Of a stretch of DNA of 64,000 nt, positions 1-8,997 are shown one piece after another; the stretch's first letter is position 1; each line of letters opens with the position of its first letter. The position numbers were made by a program, and so were the translations under genes. The stretch is from the NCBI RefSeq assembly GCF_018145875.1, contig NZ_JAGSSV010000001.1:248001-312000 (forward strand), in the 5' to 3' direction. The notes under the pieces were generated by a model. It did no database searches. It was not told the DNA's origin and saw nothing but the letters and a program-made list of their open reading frames with translations. This DNA comes from Marinomonas vulgaris. Its GTDB lineage: Bacteria; Pseudomonadota; Gammaproteobacteria; Pseudomonadales; Marinomonadaceae.

Positions 1-376
1 ACTTAATGGTTCGATCCTCTACCCCTTTGGCACCATCAATAATCATCAACACGGAATCGACAGCGGTCAGCGTACGGTAAGTATCTTCCGAGAAATCTTC
101 GTGCCCAGGGGTATCCAGCAAATTAACCATACGGTCTTTGTAGGGAAACTGCATCACCGAAGAGGTGATCGAGATACCACGCTGCTGCTCCATTGCCATC
201 CAGTCGGATGTGGCATGCTTATCACCCTTGCGCCCTTTAACAGAACCTGCGGTTTGAATGAGCTGCCCGAGTAATAGTAGCTTTTCGGTAATGGTGGTTT
301 TACCGGCATCTGGGTGCGAGATGATAGCAAAGGTGCGTCGAGTGTTGATTTCGTTGATAAATTCTTGGTTTGCCAT
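1..376 (-). CDS. prfC: Peptide chain release factor 3, N-terminal part
   Basis: RF3 is a cytoplasmic GTPase that recycles RF1 and RF2 from the ribosome after termination. Only the first 125 or so codons are present; the rest lies beyond the window start. The visible part begins [20 protein letters not shown] and has the G1 P-loop (SHPDAGKTT), the switch I region ([11 protein letters not shown]) and the G3 motif [14 protein letters not shown]. The [14 protein letters not shown] stretch is characteristic of RF3 rather than EF-G. The ATG ends at 376. It is the first gene of the minus-strand series in the left end of the window. Confidence 0.95.
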   Translation of the reverse strand, partial: MANQEFINEINTRRTFAIISHPDAGKTTITEKLLLLGQLIQTAGSVKGRKGDKHATSDWMAMEQQRGISITSSVMQFPYKDRMVNLLDTPGHEDFSEDTYRTLTAVDSVLMIIDGAKGVEDRTIK

Positions 377-592
377 GTATAAGTTCTTTTAGTTTGTACT
401 CGGATCTGTACACTTTTTTGGAAGCACTTTGTAAAATCAGTTCTTCGTGGGGTGTTGTCCGTCGTGTGAATTATAATCGGCGACTATTCTCGCTGATCTC
501 AAGGTTATACACAATCACAGATACACCAACGACTGAAACAAGACGAAAACACCCTAGTCTAAAGCACCTTTCAAGCGTAAAAACTGAGACCA

Positions 593-1489
593 TTAACCTT
601 TGGCTTGCAACAGTAAACACACCATGATCAAAACAATGCCAATCCAGCCAAGTACTGGAATAAACTCCCCCACGACAATCACAGCCAATGCGGCTGCCAC
701 CACAGGTTCAAATAAAGTCAGAACGTTGGCATTACTGGCTTTGACATAGCGCAGGCCAAAACCAAAAGCGATGTAACCCAAGCACATAGGAACTAATGCC
801 ATGTAGCTGACTACCAAGATATTAGTAACAGAAGAAAACAAGTTATCGCCGGTGAAAACCAAAGTCGGTAACAGCAACATCGCTCCCAAGCCAAAAATAA
901 TACCCATGGCGCTTTGCGAACGCACACCGTCGCTGATCATGGCTTTTGCTCCCCACGAATAGCCAGCATACGTTAGCCCTGCGAGCAGCCCCAACATAAC
1001 CCCCACTTCTCTAGAATTTAATGTTGTATGAGCTTCTGCAGAAGGTTCACTGAACACCAGTAGCGCAATACCAATGAGCCCAATAACCAAACTCATTAAC
1101 CAACGCCGAGAAACCATATTATGTTTGCTAAATAGACACTCTAATAGCACTGAAAAAAATGGCGCTGAAGCGATGGAAATCACCGTACCTATGGCCACGC
1201 CGGCCAATTGCATCGACGAATAAAATGTCAAGGGGTAAATAGCAAGCGCCAAGGCACTTAACACAATATTGGCTTTATGTTGGCGCAAACGACAAACATC
1301 CAGCCCAAAGTGCCTAACAGCCAAGCAGGCTTGAATCACACCACCAACGCCCATAGAAAAAGCACCGATGGCCAAAGGACTAATGTTTGGCGCAAAACTC
1401 GCAACCGTACCCGTGGTTCCCCATAGAACAGCGGCAAACAAGATAGACAAACTGCCATATTGATATTGTGTTAATTGAAACATCGCCAT
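593..1489 (-). CDS. EamA/DMT-family transporter
   Basis: A polytopic inner-membrane protein of about 298 residues with roughly ten hydrophobic segments, made of two EamA repeats, as in drug/metabolite exporters. The first repeat begins FAAVLWGTTG and the second LLAGLTYAGYSWGAKA. The substrate is unknown; relatives export amino acids or metabolites. The reading frame stays open upstream to 1699, but that extension overlaps the AraC gene. The ATG at 1489 has an AAGG ribosome site about six bases ahead, so it is preferred; an ATG at 1507 is an alternative. It follows an AraC regulator on the same strand, which may control it. Confidence 0.85.
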   Translation of the reverse strand: MAMFQLTQYQYGSLSILFAAVLWGTTGTVASFAPNISPLAIGAFSMGVGGVIQACLAVRHFGLDVCRLRQHKANIVLSALALAIYPLTFYSSMQLAGVAIGTVISIASAPFFSVLLECLFSKHNMVSRRWLMSLVIGLIGIALLVFSEPSAEAHTTLNSREVGVMLGLLAGLTYAGYSWGAKAMISDGVRSQSAMGIIFGLGAMLLLPTLVFTGDNLFSSVTNILVVSYMALVPMCLGYIAFGFGLRYVKASNANVLTLFEPVVAAALAVIVVGEFIPVLGWIGIVLIMVCLLLQAKG

Positions 1490-1604
1490 AATAACCTTAC
1501 TGTTCATGTACACTCGATGAAAAACTCTAGTCAAATAATAACTAACAAAAGAGTAGGAGTATTTGCAGAAAAGACGTAAAAACAGTCTGGACAGACGATT
1601 TAAG

Positions 1605-2312
1605 TCAAGCTCTTGAAAAAGCCCGTGGGGAAACACCAAAATACAAAGAAAAACGACGACTAAACGCGGATAAATCGGTATAACCGACTTTTTCAGCAAT
1701 TAAAACAACAGGCCAGTCAGTGTGCGTGAGTAAAGCCTTCGCCTTCTCCATACGTTGTTGAATAATATATTGATAAACACTCAAGCCTACACATTCTTTA
1801 AAGCGCTTTTTAAACTGTGTAGGGCCCAAAAAAGCCGCGGCTGCAAGCACTTCAATACTGAGCGATTGATCAAGTTGCTCTGAGATAATTGTCTGCGCAG
1901 AACGAATACGAGAGTCCAGTGCTCCTGTTGTGTCTTGCTGCTCTAGCAACTGATAAAACATAGTAGCTACTAAAAACTCGAGACCGCTATCAACTTGATG
2001 TTCAAGTTGTTTCTCAACAAAATATAGAAAGCTCAATAAAGGCGGGGATACCGTAAAAACAAAAGACGTTGTTTTTACTAAATGCATAGGCAGCGCATTC
2101 ATATCAGCAACAATAAAACGCGCCGCCTCATCGGCTTTAAAAACATGAGTGACACCCGCTGGAATCACCACACACTCTCCCACCATTACCCGATTCAGGT
2201 GTTCACCCATATGAATGCTGCCTTTTACCGGCAAAACCAATTGATGGTAAGCATCATGAGCATGGCGATTCAGCTGCTTGGAGTAAGCACGGATACTCAA
2301 ATTAATTGTCAT
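1605..2312 (-). CDS. AraC-family transcriptional regulator with N-terminal cupin domain
   Basis: Cytoplasmic DNA-binding regulator of 235 residues. The first 95 or so residues look like an AraC_binding cupin (HAHDAYHQLVLPVKG, then a region around VVIPAGVTHVF). The last 100 form the double helix-turn-helix AraC domain, with SIEVLAAAAFLGPTQFKKRFKE as the first reader and the signature VGYTDLSAFSRRFSLYFGVSP near the C terminus. It lies between an SDR gene (63 bases upstream) and an EamA transporter (115 bases downstream), all on the minus strand. It probably regulates one or both. The ligand cannot be told from sequence. Confidence 0.9.
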   Translation of the reverse strand: MTINLSIRAYSKQLNRHAHDAYHQLVLPVKGSIHMGEHLNRVMVGECVVIPAGVTHVFKADEAARFIVADMNALPMHLVKTTSFVFTVSPPLLSFLYFVEKQLEHQVDSGLEFLVATMFYQLLEQQDTTGALDSRIRSAQTIISEQLDQSLSIEVLAAAAFLGPTQFKKRFKECVGLSVYQYIIQQRMEKAKALLTHTDWPVVLIAEKVGYTDLSAFSRRFSLYFGVSPRAFSRA

Positions 2313-2375
2313 AATGGCGCTATAATCATGATAAATAAGCAGGTTATCACATGCGCTTTCGATAAGCCGTCTAAG

Positions 2376-3080
2376 TTACACCGACTTAGTCACACCACCA
2401 TCCACGCGAAGGCTTTGCCCAGTAATATACGCCGCATCATCTGATAATAGAAAAGCTATTGTATTAGCAATTTCATCAGACTTACCATAACGCCCCATAG
2501 GCACCATATCACGGCGCGCTTCTAGCTCAGGTAAACTGTCAATCCAACCTGGCAACACGTTATTCATACGAACATTATTTACCGAATAATCATCGACAAA
2601 AATCTTCATAAAACTGGCCAATCCCGCACGAAAGACGGTGGATGTCGGGAAAGTAGCCGTCGGCTCATTCACCCAAGCCGTGGAAATATTCACGATACTG
2701 CCGCCACCTTGAGCAACCATAATAGGTGCGACAAGTCGAATGGGGCGAATAGCACTAAGCAAATACACTTCCATACCGAGGTGCCAATCCTCATCGGTGA
2801 TGTCCAATATTGGGGATCTAGGGCCATGTCCGGCGGAATTAACAAGCGCATCAATTCGCCCCCATTTCTCCATGGTCAAATCAACTAAACGCTGTATATC
2901 ATTCTCAGATTGGTTAGAGCCGGTCACACCGATCCCGCCTAACTCGTTCGCTAACGCCTCCCCCTTTCCAGACGAAGAAAGAATCGCAACATGATACCCT
3001 TCTTTTGCTAATTTGCGCGCCGCAGCGGCTCCCATTCCGGAACCACCAGCCATAATCAATGCTACTTTTTGACTTGTCAT
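2376..3080 (-). CDS. SDR-family protein with atypical active site
   Basis: A 234-residue short-chain dehydrogenase/reductase fold protein. The nucleotide-binding glycine motif AGGSGMG is at residues 11-17, the NSAG motif (usual NNAG) at 81-84, and the C-terminal GQSLRVDGG is typical of classical SDRs. The catalytic serine aligns with S133, but the usual YxxxK is replaced: Ser147 stands where Tyr is expected and Arg151 where Lys is expected. The protein may therefore be a non-classical reductase, a binding protein, or use different chemistry. It heads a minus-strand group with an AraC regulator and an EamA exporter. Confidence 0.88.
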   Translation of the reverse strand: MTSQKVALIMAGGSGMGAAAARKLAKEGYHVAILSSSGKGEALANELGGIGVTGSNQSENDIQRLVDLTMEKWGRIDALVNSAGHGPRSPILDITDEDWHLGMEVYLLSAIRPIRLVAPIMVAQGGGSIVNISTAWVNEPTATFPTSTVFRAGLASFMKIFVDDYSVNNVRMNNVLPGWIDSLPELEARRDMVPMGRYGKSDEIANTIAFLLSDDAAYITGQSLRVDGGVTKSV

Positions 3081-3157
3081 ACTCTGATCTCCTATGTGTT
3101 GGAAAATCAGTATGGCGCATAGACAACCAAATTTCGCGCGATAAAAACACTTGAACA

Positions 3158-3174
3158 GTGTAGAAAAACTACAC
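3158..3174. promoter_or_regulatory. Candidate operator upstream of the SDR gene
   Basis: A perfect inverted repeat, GTGTAG-N5-CTACAC with an A5 spacer, lies 78 bases ahead of the SDR start codon. Such a 17-base dyad in a promoter region suggests a regulator-binding site. Which protein binds is unknown; the AraC regulator two genes on is one candidate, although AraC sites are usually direct repeats. Confidence 0.35.
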
Positions 3175-3277
3175 CCTAAATAGCAAAAGTACTAGGCAAA
3201 TCATGGTCATTCAGACAACAACAAAAATAAAAGTGTGCTTGAAAGCAGTACAAAAGAGTGGATAAGTAAAAGGAGAA

Positions 3278-3354
3278 TGGTACGCCCGAGAGGATTTGAA
3301 CCTCCGGCCTTCGCCTCCGGAGGGCGACGCTCTATCCAGCTGAGCTACGGGCGC
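3278..3354 (-). tRNA. tRNA-Arg (anticodon CCG)
   Basis: Read on the minus strand, a full cloverleaf can be drawn. The acceptor arm is GCGCCCG pairing with CGGGCGT (first pair G-U). The D arm is GCTC/GAGC, the anticodon stem TCGCC/GGCGA encloses the loop CTCCGGA with anticodon CCG at positions 34-36, and the T stem is GGAGG/CCTCT with loop TTCAAAT. The discriminator is A and the 3' CCA is encoded in the DNA. It decodes CGG. Confidence 0.97.
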
Positions 3355-3528
3355 ATGTGATATCACAATATAAGTCTGGAACGACTTAAGGTGCGTATTC
3401 TAAAGGAAATCACTCAGGATTCCAGTGCTTAATGACACAAAGCATTAGATAATGGTGTTTTTCTTTTACGGGCAAGGTGAGTTATAGAGCACTGTGCCAG
3501 TTCACTTTCTTTTGGTTTGGAGTATGGG

Positions 3529-3858
3529 ATGTTTTTTGCGGCGACGCGTTTAAAAAAAGTAGTTCTTGGATTATTTGCTTTCACGCTGCTAACTCTTAGC
3601 AACATGGCCAATGCCGAGCGCTCCGGTGAAAAAATATTTTACACTTACTGTGTGGCATGTCACATGAGCGGTGTAGCTGGCGCACCAAAATTAGGCAGCC
3701 GTGCCGATTGGCAACCTCATGTGGATAAAAGTATGGAAACCTTACTTAAAAATTCGATCAGCGGCATCAAGGCGATGCCACCACGGGGCATGTGTTCTAA
3801 TTGTACTGACGAGGAAATGCAAAGCACCATTCAATTTATGATCGACAGCACCAAATAA
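3529..3858 (+). CDS. Cytochrome c5-type periplasmic monohaem cytochrome
   Basis: A small class I c-type cytochrome of 109 residues that carries electrons in the periplasm. An N-terminal signal peptide runs to about residue 29 (ends NMANA). The haem site is CVACH at residues 41-45, and the Met ligand lies in the MPPRGM region (residues 83-88). The extra pair CSNC at 89-92 forms the disulfide typical of cytochrome c5. The frame is open from a TTG at 3517, but the ATG at 3529 has GGAG six bases upstream and gives a normal signal peptide. It converges with rep. Confidence 0.92.
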   Translation: MFFAATRLKKVVLGLFAFTLLTLSNMANAERSGEKIFYTYCVACHMSGVAGAPKLGSRADWQPHVDKSMETLLKNSISGIKAMPPRGMCSNCTDEEMQSTIQFMIDSTK

Positions 3859-3875
3859 TCCGTTTATTAAACTGG

Positions 3876-5924
3876 CTAACCATTCAACATAGCTTTGAGT
3901 GCCGATAACGACGCCTGCCCGCGCTCTTTTTTGGCACTTTCTCCTTCATCGCCACGCCCTTCCCAAACCAAGTCTTCCTCTGGCAATTCGTCTAAAAAGC
4001 GACTCGGTAAACAGTCAATCTCCTCACCGTATTGGCGACGTTTTGCTGCCATGGTAATGCACAAGGTTTTTTTCGCACGAGTAATGCCCACATACGCCAG
4101 TCGGCGCTCTTCTTCAATGTCGTCATTTTCGATGCTATTGCGATGGGGTAACAACTCTTCTTCACAGCCCAACAAAAACACATGGGGGTATTCAAGCCCT
4201 TTAGAAGCATGAAGCGTCAGCAGCTGCACCTTATCTTCGTCTTCCTCTTCTTCCTGACGCTCTAACATATCGATCAATAGCAACTTGCTAATCGCCTGAT
4301 CTAACCCGGCGGTTTCATCGTCTTCCCACGCCGATTCCATCATGCGCTGGATCGAATCTAACAAAAATCGCACGTTTTCAATACGACGATCGCCCGCTTT
4401 AGAGGAGGAAGTTTGTTCTTGAATCCAGCCATAATAATCCATGTCATGAATCATTTGTTCAATCACAGGCACAGGCGACGCCCCTTCTAGGCGCTGTCGC
4501 AAAGTGGACATCCAATGTTCAAACTCTCGTAAACTTTTCAGTGAGCGACCAGATACTGTTTCATCTAGCTCTTGATAGCCCGAAGCTTCAAACAAGCTGA
4601 TACCACGTTCTGTGGCTAAATTCCCGACCTTTTCCAAAGTCGCAGGGCCAATTTCACGACGGGGCAAATTCACAATGCGCAAAAACGCATTATCGTCCGA
4701 TGGGTTCACCAAAAGACGCAAATAGCTCATCAAATCTTTGATTTCTGCTCGAGCAAAAAACGACGTGCCACCGTTCATCTTGTAGGGGATACGGTACGCT
4801 TGCAGCTTGATTTCCAACAATCGTGCCTGATGGTTACCGCGGTATAAAATGGCAAAATCTCGGTAAGGAATCTCATGACGCAAATGACGGGACTGAATCT
4901 CGGCGGCCACTCGTTCTGACTCGGCGTCTTCGTTGCGCGTCACCATAATACGAATCGGATCGCCCACTTCGTGGTCACTCCACAAGGCTTTATCGTGAAT
5001 GTGGGGGTTATTGGCAATGAGCGTATTGGCGGCTTTTAATATGGTTTTGGTGGAACGGTAATTTTGCTCCAATTTGACTAACTTGAGCGTCGGATAATCC
5101 ACCGACAGACGCTCTAAATTCTCAGGGCGCGCACCACGCCACGCATAAATAGACTGATCATCGTCCCCCACTAAGGTAAAGCAACAACGAAAACCCGCCA
5201 ACAGGCGAATTAGTTCGTACTGGCTGGCGTTGGTGTCTTGGCACTCGTCCACCAGCAAATAACGCACTTTTTTCTGCCAGCGATCACGCAATTCTTGATC
5301 CGCCATCAACAAGCTCACTGGCAATAAAATCAGATCGTCAAAGTCCACCGCATTATAAGCGCGTAAATAACGCTGATATTGCACATACACCTGCGCCGCC
5401 AGCAAAAACTCTTCCGTATCGGCATTGGTCATAGCTTCTTGGGGCGTGGTCAGATCGTTCTTCCAGTTCGAAATCGTATGCTGACAATAAGCCGCAGAAT
5501 CCATTTGACCGTTGAATTCTTTGTCTAAAATTTCTTTTACCAAGCTCAAGGAGTCTTGCGCATCAAACAGCGTGAAGCCTTCTTTTAAGCCAGCGCGACG
5601 AAACTCTTTACGCAAAATTCGCAAGCCTAAATTATGAAAAGTTGAAATACTCAAACCGCGGCTTTCCGACTTAGACAGCATGCCTACTACCCGCTCTTTC
5701 ATCTCACGCGCGGCTTTATTAGTAAAGGTAACCGCAATAATGCTACTGGCCTTAAAACCACAGGTTTGAATCAAATAAGCGATTTTCGTCGTAATTACAC
5801 TGGTTTTTCCCGACCCAGCACCAGCCAAAACCAATAACGGCCCATCAATCTTTTTCACCGCATCAAGCTGACGCTCATTCAAATTACGCAGACGTTGGGA
5901 AATAGACGGTAAAGACTGACTCAT
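3876..5924 (-). CDS. rep: ATP-dependent DNA helicase Rep
   Basis: Superfamily 1A 3'-5' helicase (682 residues) that travels with the replisome and clears proteins from DNA. Walker A AGAGSGKT is at residues 34-41, followed by AVTFTNKAAREMKERV (motif Ia), LLVDECQDTN (motif II), GDDDQSIYAWRGA (motif III), QNYRSTK (motif IV) and the C-terminal LLTLHASKGLEYPHVFL and RRLAYVGITRAKK motifs. The pattern RGLSISTFHNLGLRIL fits Rep better than UvrD. An upstream GTG or ATG extension is possible in frame, but the ATG at 5924 gives the usual Rep N terminus. It follows comM on the same strand with a 93-base gap. Confidence 0.95.
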   Translation of the reverse strand: MSQSLPSISQRLRNLNERQLDAVKKIDGPLLVLAGAGSGKTSVITTKIAYLIQTCGFKASSIIAVTFTNKAAREMKERVVGMLSKSESRGLSISTFHNLGLRILRKEFRRAGLKEGFTLFDAQDSLSLVKEILDKEFNGQMDSAAYCQHTISNWKNDLTTPQEAMTNADTEEFLLAAQVYVQYQRYLRAYNAVDFDDLILLPVSLLMADQELRDRWQKKVRYLLVDECQDTNASQYELIRLLAGFRCCFTLVGDDDQSIYAWRGARPENLERLSVDYPTLKLVKLEQNYRSTKTILKAANTLIANNPHIHDKALWSDHEVGDPIRIMVTRNEDAESERVAAEIQSRHLRHEIPYRDFAILYRGNHQARLLEIKLQAYRIPYKMNGGTSFFARAEIKDLMSYLRLLVNPSDDNAFLRIVNLPRREIGPATLEKVGNLATERGISLFEASGYQELDETVSGRSLKSLREFEHWMSTLRQRLEGASPVPVIEQMIHDMDYYGWIQEQTSSSKAGDRRIENVRFLLDSIQRMMESAWEDDETAGLDQAISKLLLIDMLERQEEEEDEDKVQLLTLHASKGLEYPHVFLLGCEEELLPHRNSIENDDIEEERRLAYVGITRAKKTLCITMAAKRRQYGEEIDCLPSRFLDELPEEDLVWEGRGDEGESAKKERGQASLSALKAMLNG

Positions 5925-6017
5925 GGAAAAACCTGGCTCACAAAGCGATAAAAAATCAGCGCTAAGTGTAACCGACAATACGCCTTGTCGCACGACCGCA
6001 ATAAATAAATGCGTGCC

Positions 6018-7529
6018 TCAAGACGACACAGCCGTTGCTAAGGTTTTTTCCATTTTTCGATAACTTAACGATTCCATCAGGTGCGCTCGAGTCACGGTTG
6101 AGTCGCTCAGGTCGGCTAGGGTCAGGGCGACTTTTAAGACTCGATGATAAGCACGGGCTGATAATTTGAGTTTTTCTAACGCTTGTTGCATGAAGCGTTT
6201 GTCCTCGTCGCTGAGGGCGCAGATGCTTTCCAGTTGTCGGCCACTGAGCAAGGCATTCTGTACACCTTGCCTTGCGCGTTGCCGTTCTACGGCGCGCTCT
6301 ACTCGCTTGCGAACGCTGGCGCTGCACTCACCTTCTTCTTGCGCGTTGACGAGTATGTCTGATGGCAAAGGCGGCACCTCTACGTGCAAATCAATACGAT
6401 CTAAAAAAGGCGCGGAGAGTTTTTTAAGGTATTTTTGACTGGCGCTGGATTGGTAGTAATCTTGCCCACCACTGTAGGCTTCGTTGCTTGCGTTCATAGC
6501 AGCGACCAGTTGAAATCGAGCCGGAAACGTCACCTGACTGCGCGCTCGGGAGATATGAACCTCGCCATTTTCAAGAGGTTCGCGCAGTACTTCGAGGACT
6601 TTACGGTCAAATTCAGGCAATTCATCTAAAAAAAGCACGCCACAGTGCGCCAAAGACGCTTCGCCAGGTTTAGGAATCGACCCACCGCCTACCAAGGCTG
6701 CAGCCGAACAAGAATGGTGCGGCGAGCGAAAAGGACGTTCCGACCAATGCCAATCTAGCCCCATTTTTCGACCCGCGACGGATTGCACCGATGCCACAGC
6801 TAAGGCTTCTGCTTCGGTCATCGCGGGCATAATACTCGGCAAGCGGGACGCCAGCATGGTTTTGCCCGTTCCTGCAGGACCAATAAACAACAGGTTGTGT
6901 CCCCCCGCCGCCGCGACCTCTAAGGCGCGTCTTGCTTGATACTGACCTTTCACATCGCGCATGTCTTTATGGTCCAGTGGCAGCGGCTCACTGGGTTTAG
7001 ACACACACTCAGGCAAAGTCGTTTGTTTGAGTAAGTGGGCGGTTACTTGCGTTAGATGCTTGGCAAAGACGGCGTTACTTTCTACTAGCGACGCTTCTTG
7101 CTGATTGTCTTCTGGCAAAATCAGTTGTCGATTCGCTTGGTGACAAGCAATCGCCGAAGGCAGTAACCCAGGTACGCCACGAATATCGCCCGATAAAGCC
7201 AACTCACCAATGAACTCTATGTCGCGTAACTGAATGTCTCCCAGCTGCCCCGACGCCACCAGCACACTGATCGCAATCGCTAAGTCGTAACGCCCGCCTT
7301 CTTTGGGCAGATCCGCTGGGGCCAAATTAATCGTGACTCTTCTGGTGGGAAACTCAAAGTGGCTGTTGATAATGGCGCTGCGAACCCTATCTTTCGATTC
7401 TCGAACAGCAGCTTCCGGCAGGCCGACAATATTTAACGAGGGCAAACCATTGGATATGTGGGTTTCTACTGTTACTAAAGGGGAAGACACGCCAACACGG
7501 GCGCGACTGTAAATCGTGGCTAAACTCAT
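6018..7529 (-). CDS. comM: ComM/YifB family Mg-chelatase-like AAA+ helicase
   Basis: ComM is a hexameric AAA+ helicase that drives branch migration during natural transformation. This copy is 503 residues, the normal length. It has the N-terminal Lon-protease-like domain (NIVGLPEAAVRESKDRVRSAI), the linker TLPECVSKPSE, Walker A GPAGTGKT near residue 220, FLDELPEF as Walker B, and the C-terminal domain ending LSYRKMEK. The ATG at 7529 is chosen because AAGGAG lies five bases ahead; codons upstream of it are unlike the family. It is just upstream of rep on the same strand. Confidence 0.95.
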   Translation of the reverse strand: MSLATIYSRARVGVSSPLVTVETHISNGLPSLNIVGLPEAAVRESKDRVRSAIINSHFEFPTRRVTINLAPADLPKEGGRYDLAIAISVLVASGQLGDIQLRDIEFIGELALSGDIRGVPGLLPSAIACHQANRQLILPEDNQQEASLVESNAVFAKHLTQVTAHLLKQTTLPECVSKPSEPLPLDHKDMRDVKGQYQARRALEVAAAGGHNLLFIGPAGTGKTMLASRLPSIMPAMTEAEALAVASVQSVAGRKMGLDWHWSERPFRSPHHSCSAAALVGGGSIPKPGEASLAHCGVLFLDELPEFDRKVLEVLREPLENGEVHISRARSQVTFPARFQLVAAMNASNEAYSGGQDYYQSSASQKYLKKLSAPFLDRIDLHVEVPPLPSDILVNAQEEGECSASVRKRVERAVERQRARQGVQNALLSGRQLESICALSDEDKRFMQQALEKLKLSARAYHRVLKVALTLADLSDSTVTRAHLMESLSYRKMEKTLATAVSS

Positions 7530-7631
7530 GATCACTCCTTGATCGTTTCCTGTCATCCTAGTGGGCAATCCGGCTCACTCTTTTTCACGTATTTAAATAC
7601 ACTGATGTTACACGCACAATGAGAGCTTATT

Positions 7632-7853
7632 ATGAAACCCCATCGCATTAATCCCAATAAACTATTGCTGTCTAAATGGACATCAACCACGCCCAAACAA
7701 AAAGAAAAACACTTCATCGTGACCAAGCTCATTCGCGATGAAAACGATCTAGTAGTCGATTGTCTTGTAGAAGCAGTGATCAACCGCCAACAATATCAAC
7801 TGCCTTGGCAGACACTCACCTCACCAGAAGAGTGGCTGCAAGGCTGGAAATAA
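7632..7853 (+). CDS. Small Trp-rich conserved protein (TIGR02450-like)
   Basis: A 73-residue basic protein with tryptophans at 16, 59, 68 and 72 in conserved contexts (LLLSKWT, LPWQTL, EEWLQGWK). This matches my memory of the TIGR02450/DUF2389 family of small Trp-rich proteins in gammaproteobacteria, whose function is unknown. The sequence has no signal peptide or membrane segment. It is a single gene between divergent comM and convergent ubiK. Confidence 0.85.
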   Translation: MKPHRINPNKLLLSKWTSTTPKQKEKHFIVTKLIRDENDLVVDCLVEAVINRQQYQLPWQTLTSPEEWLQGWK

Positions 7854-7874
7854 CGCTGTCGGTTTGCTATCTAT

Positions 7875-8114
7875 TTAGTCGTATTGCTCTAGTTCGTTCA
7901 AGCGGGCTTCGAGCAAAGCAAGTTTTTCACGGTACTTAGCCAGCATGGCAGCTTGCACTTCAAATTCTTCTCGTGTCACCAAGTCCATCTTACTCAAGGT
8001 ATTGCGTGCCACTTCATGGAGCTGAGACTGGATTTCTTCTTTTGGTAATTTACCAAGCGTTTCTGCTGCTTGCTCTAATCCTGTGCCTAACTGTTTTATA
8101 AATTGATCAATCAT
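7875..8114 (-). CDS. ubiK: Ubiquinone biosynthesis accessory factor UbiK
   Basis: A 79-residue membrane-fusogenic accessory factor (BMFP family, E. coli YqiC) that supports the Ubi complex in ubiquinone synthesis with UbiJ. The N-terminal part (MIDQFIKQLGTGLEQAAETL) is amphipathic, the middle carries MDLVTREEFEVQAAMLAKYREKL, and the C terminus is a short coiled coil rich in Leu and Glu (LEARLNELE). The frame is open to 8168, but the ATG at 8114 starts the conserved region. It is divergent from the glnK promoter region. Confidence 0.9.
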   Translation of the reverse strand: MIDQFIKQLGTGLEQAAETLGKLPKEEIQSQLHEVARNTLSKMDLVTREEFEVQAAMLAKYREKLALLEARLNELEQYD

Positions 8115-8547
8115 GTGATTCTCATCCGAGCCTAATACAATATAAGTACAGTATAGAGACCCAACCACGTGCTAGACAAGCCATCTATGTTACCTTGCCT
8201 TTTGAGAAGCGCCATCTGATAGCACTCGCATTTAAAGATAAGATCATAATTGCCTCTTTTTTGTGCGCACACCTGAAAGCGCCCCTACAAAATACGCTAA
8301 TACAAGCAGGTTAACGAGGAAAAGCAACTATGCACTTTGATTAGACTTTTTCACGCCAGAGCAATGAGATAAAGGCTTTCCAAAGAATAACTCGTCTCGC
8401 GCGCACTTTAATCGCACCAAGTTGACGCAACGCACAAGCAAGTCACACCAATATGCCGCACTAAATCAGCCCGGTGGATGCACTCTGTTCTTTCATAAAG
8501 CCAACAATATCCTGACAAAGCCCGTATTCTCTAGGCGTGCACACTTA
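8115..8547. other. Intergenic region upstream of glnK
   Basis: This 430-base stretch between ubiK and the glnK promoter has no credible gene and no RNA that I recognise. Half-sites resembling NtrC sites (GCACCA near 8413 and GGTG-N4-CAC near 8472) can be seen, but none forms a convincing full NtrC palindrome. It presumably contains the ubiK promoter and activator sites for glnK. Confidence 0.4.
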
Positions 8548-8563
8548 TGGCACGCATATTGAA
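8548..8563 (+). promoter_or_regulatory. Sigma54-type promoter of glnK-amtB
   Basis: TGGCACG-N4-TTGAA lies 59 bases ahead of the glnK start codon. The -24 element is perfect. The -12 element matches TTGCA except that the usual C is A (GG-N10-GA instead of GG-N10-GC). The position and the target gene fit RpoN/NtrC control of nitrogen scavenging. Confidence 0.65.
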
Positions 8564-8600
8564 TAAAGCTATTCACCTGCGATACGACAATAAATACTGA

Positions 8601-8960
<360 letters not shown>

Positions 8961-8997
8961 TCACGGCTGACTCATAAAAGCCTTAGGGGGGCGAAAC

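Noticed and set aside
370..627. Open frame of 85 codons overlapping prfC start and the EamA 3' end
   Set aside because: No ribosome site, it overlaps both genes and the sequence looks random.
2082..2444. Open frame of 120 codons across the AraC and SDR genes
   Set aside because: It is antisense to AraC and SDR coding sequence and has no recognisable domain.
8400..8500. NtrC sites ahead of the glnK promoter
   Set aside because: Only half-sites (GCACCA and similar) are present. No arrangement reaches a fair match to the full palindrome, so they were not listed as sites.
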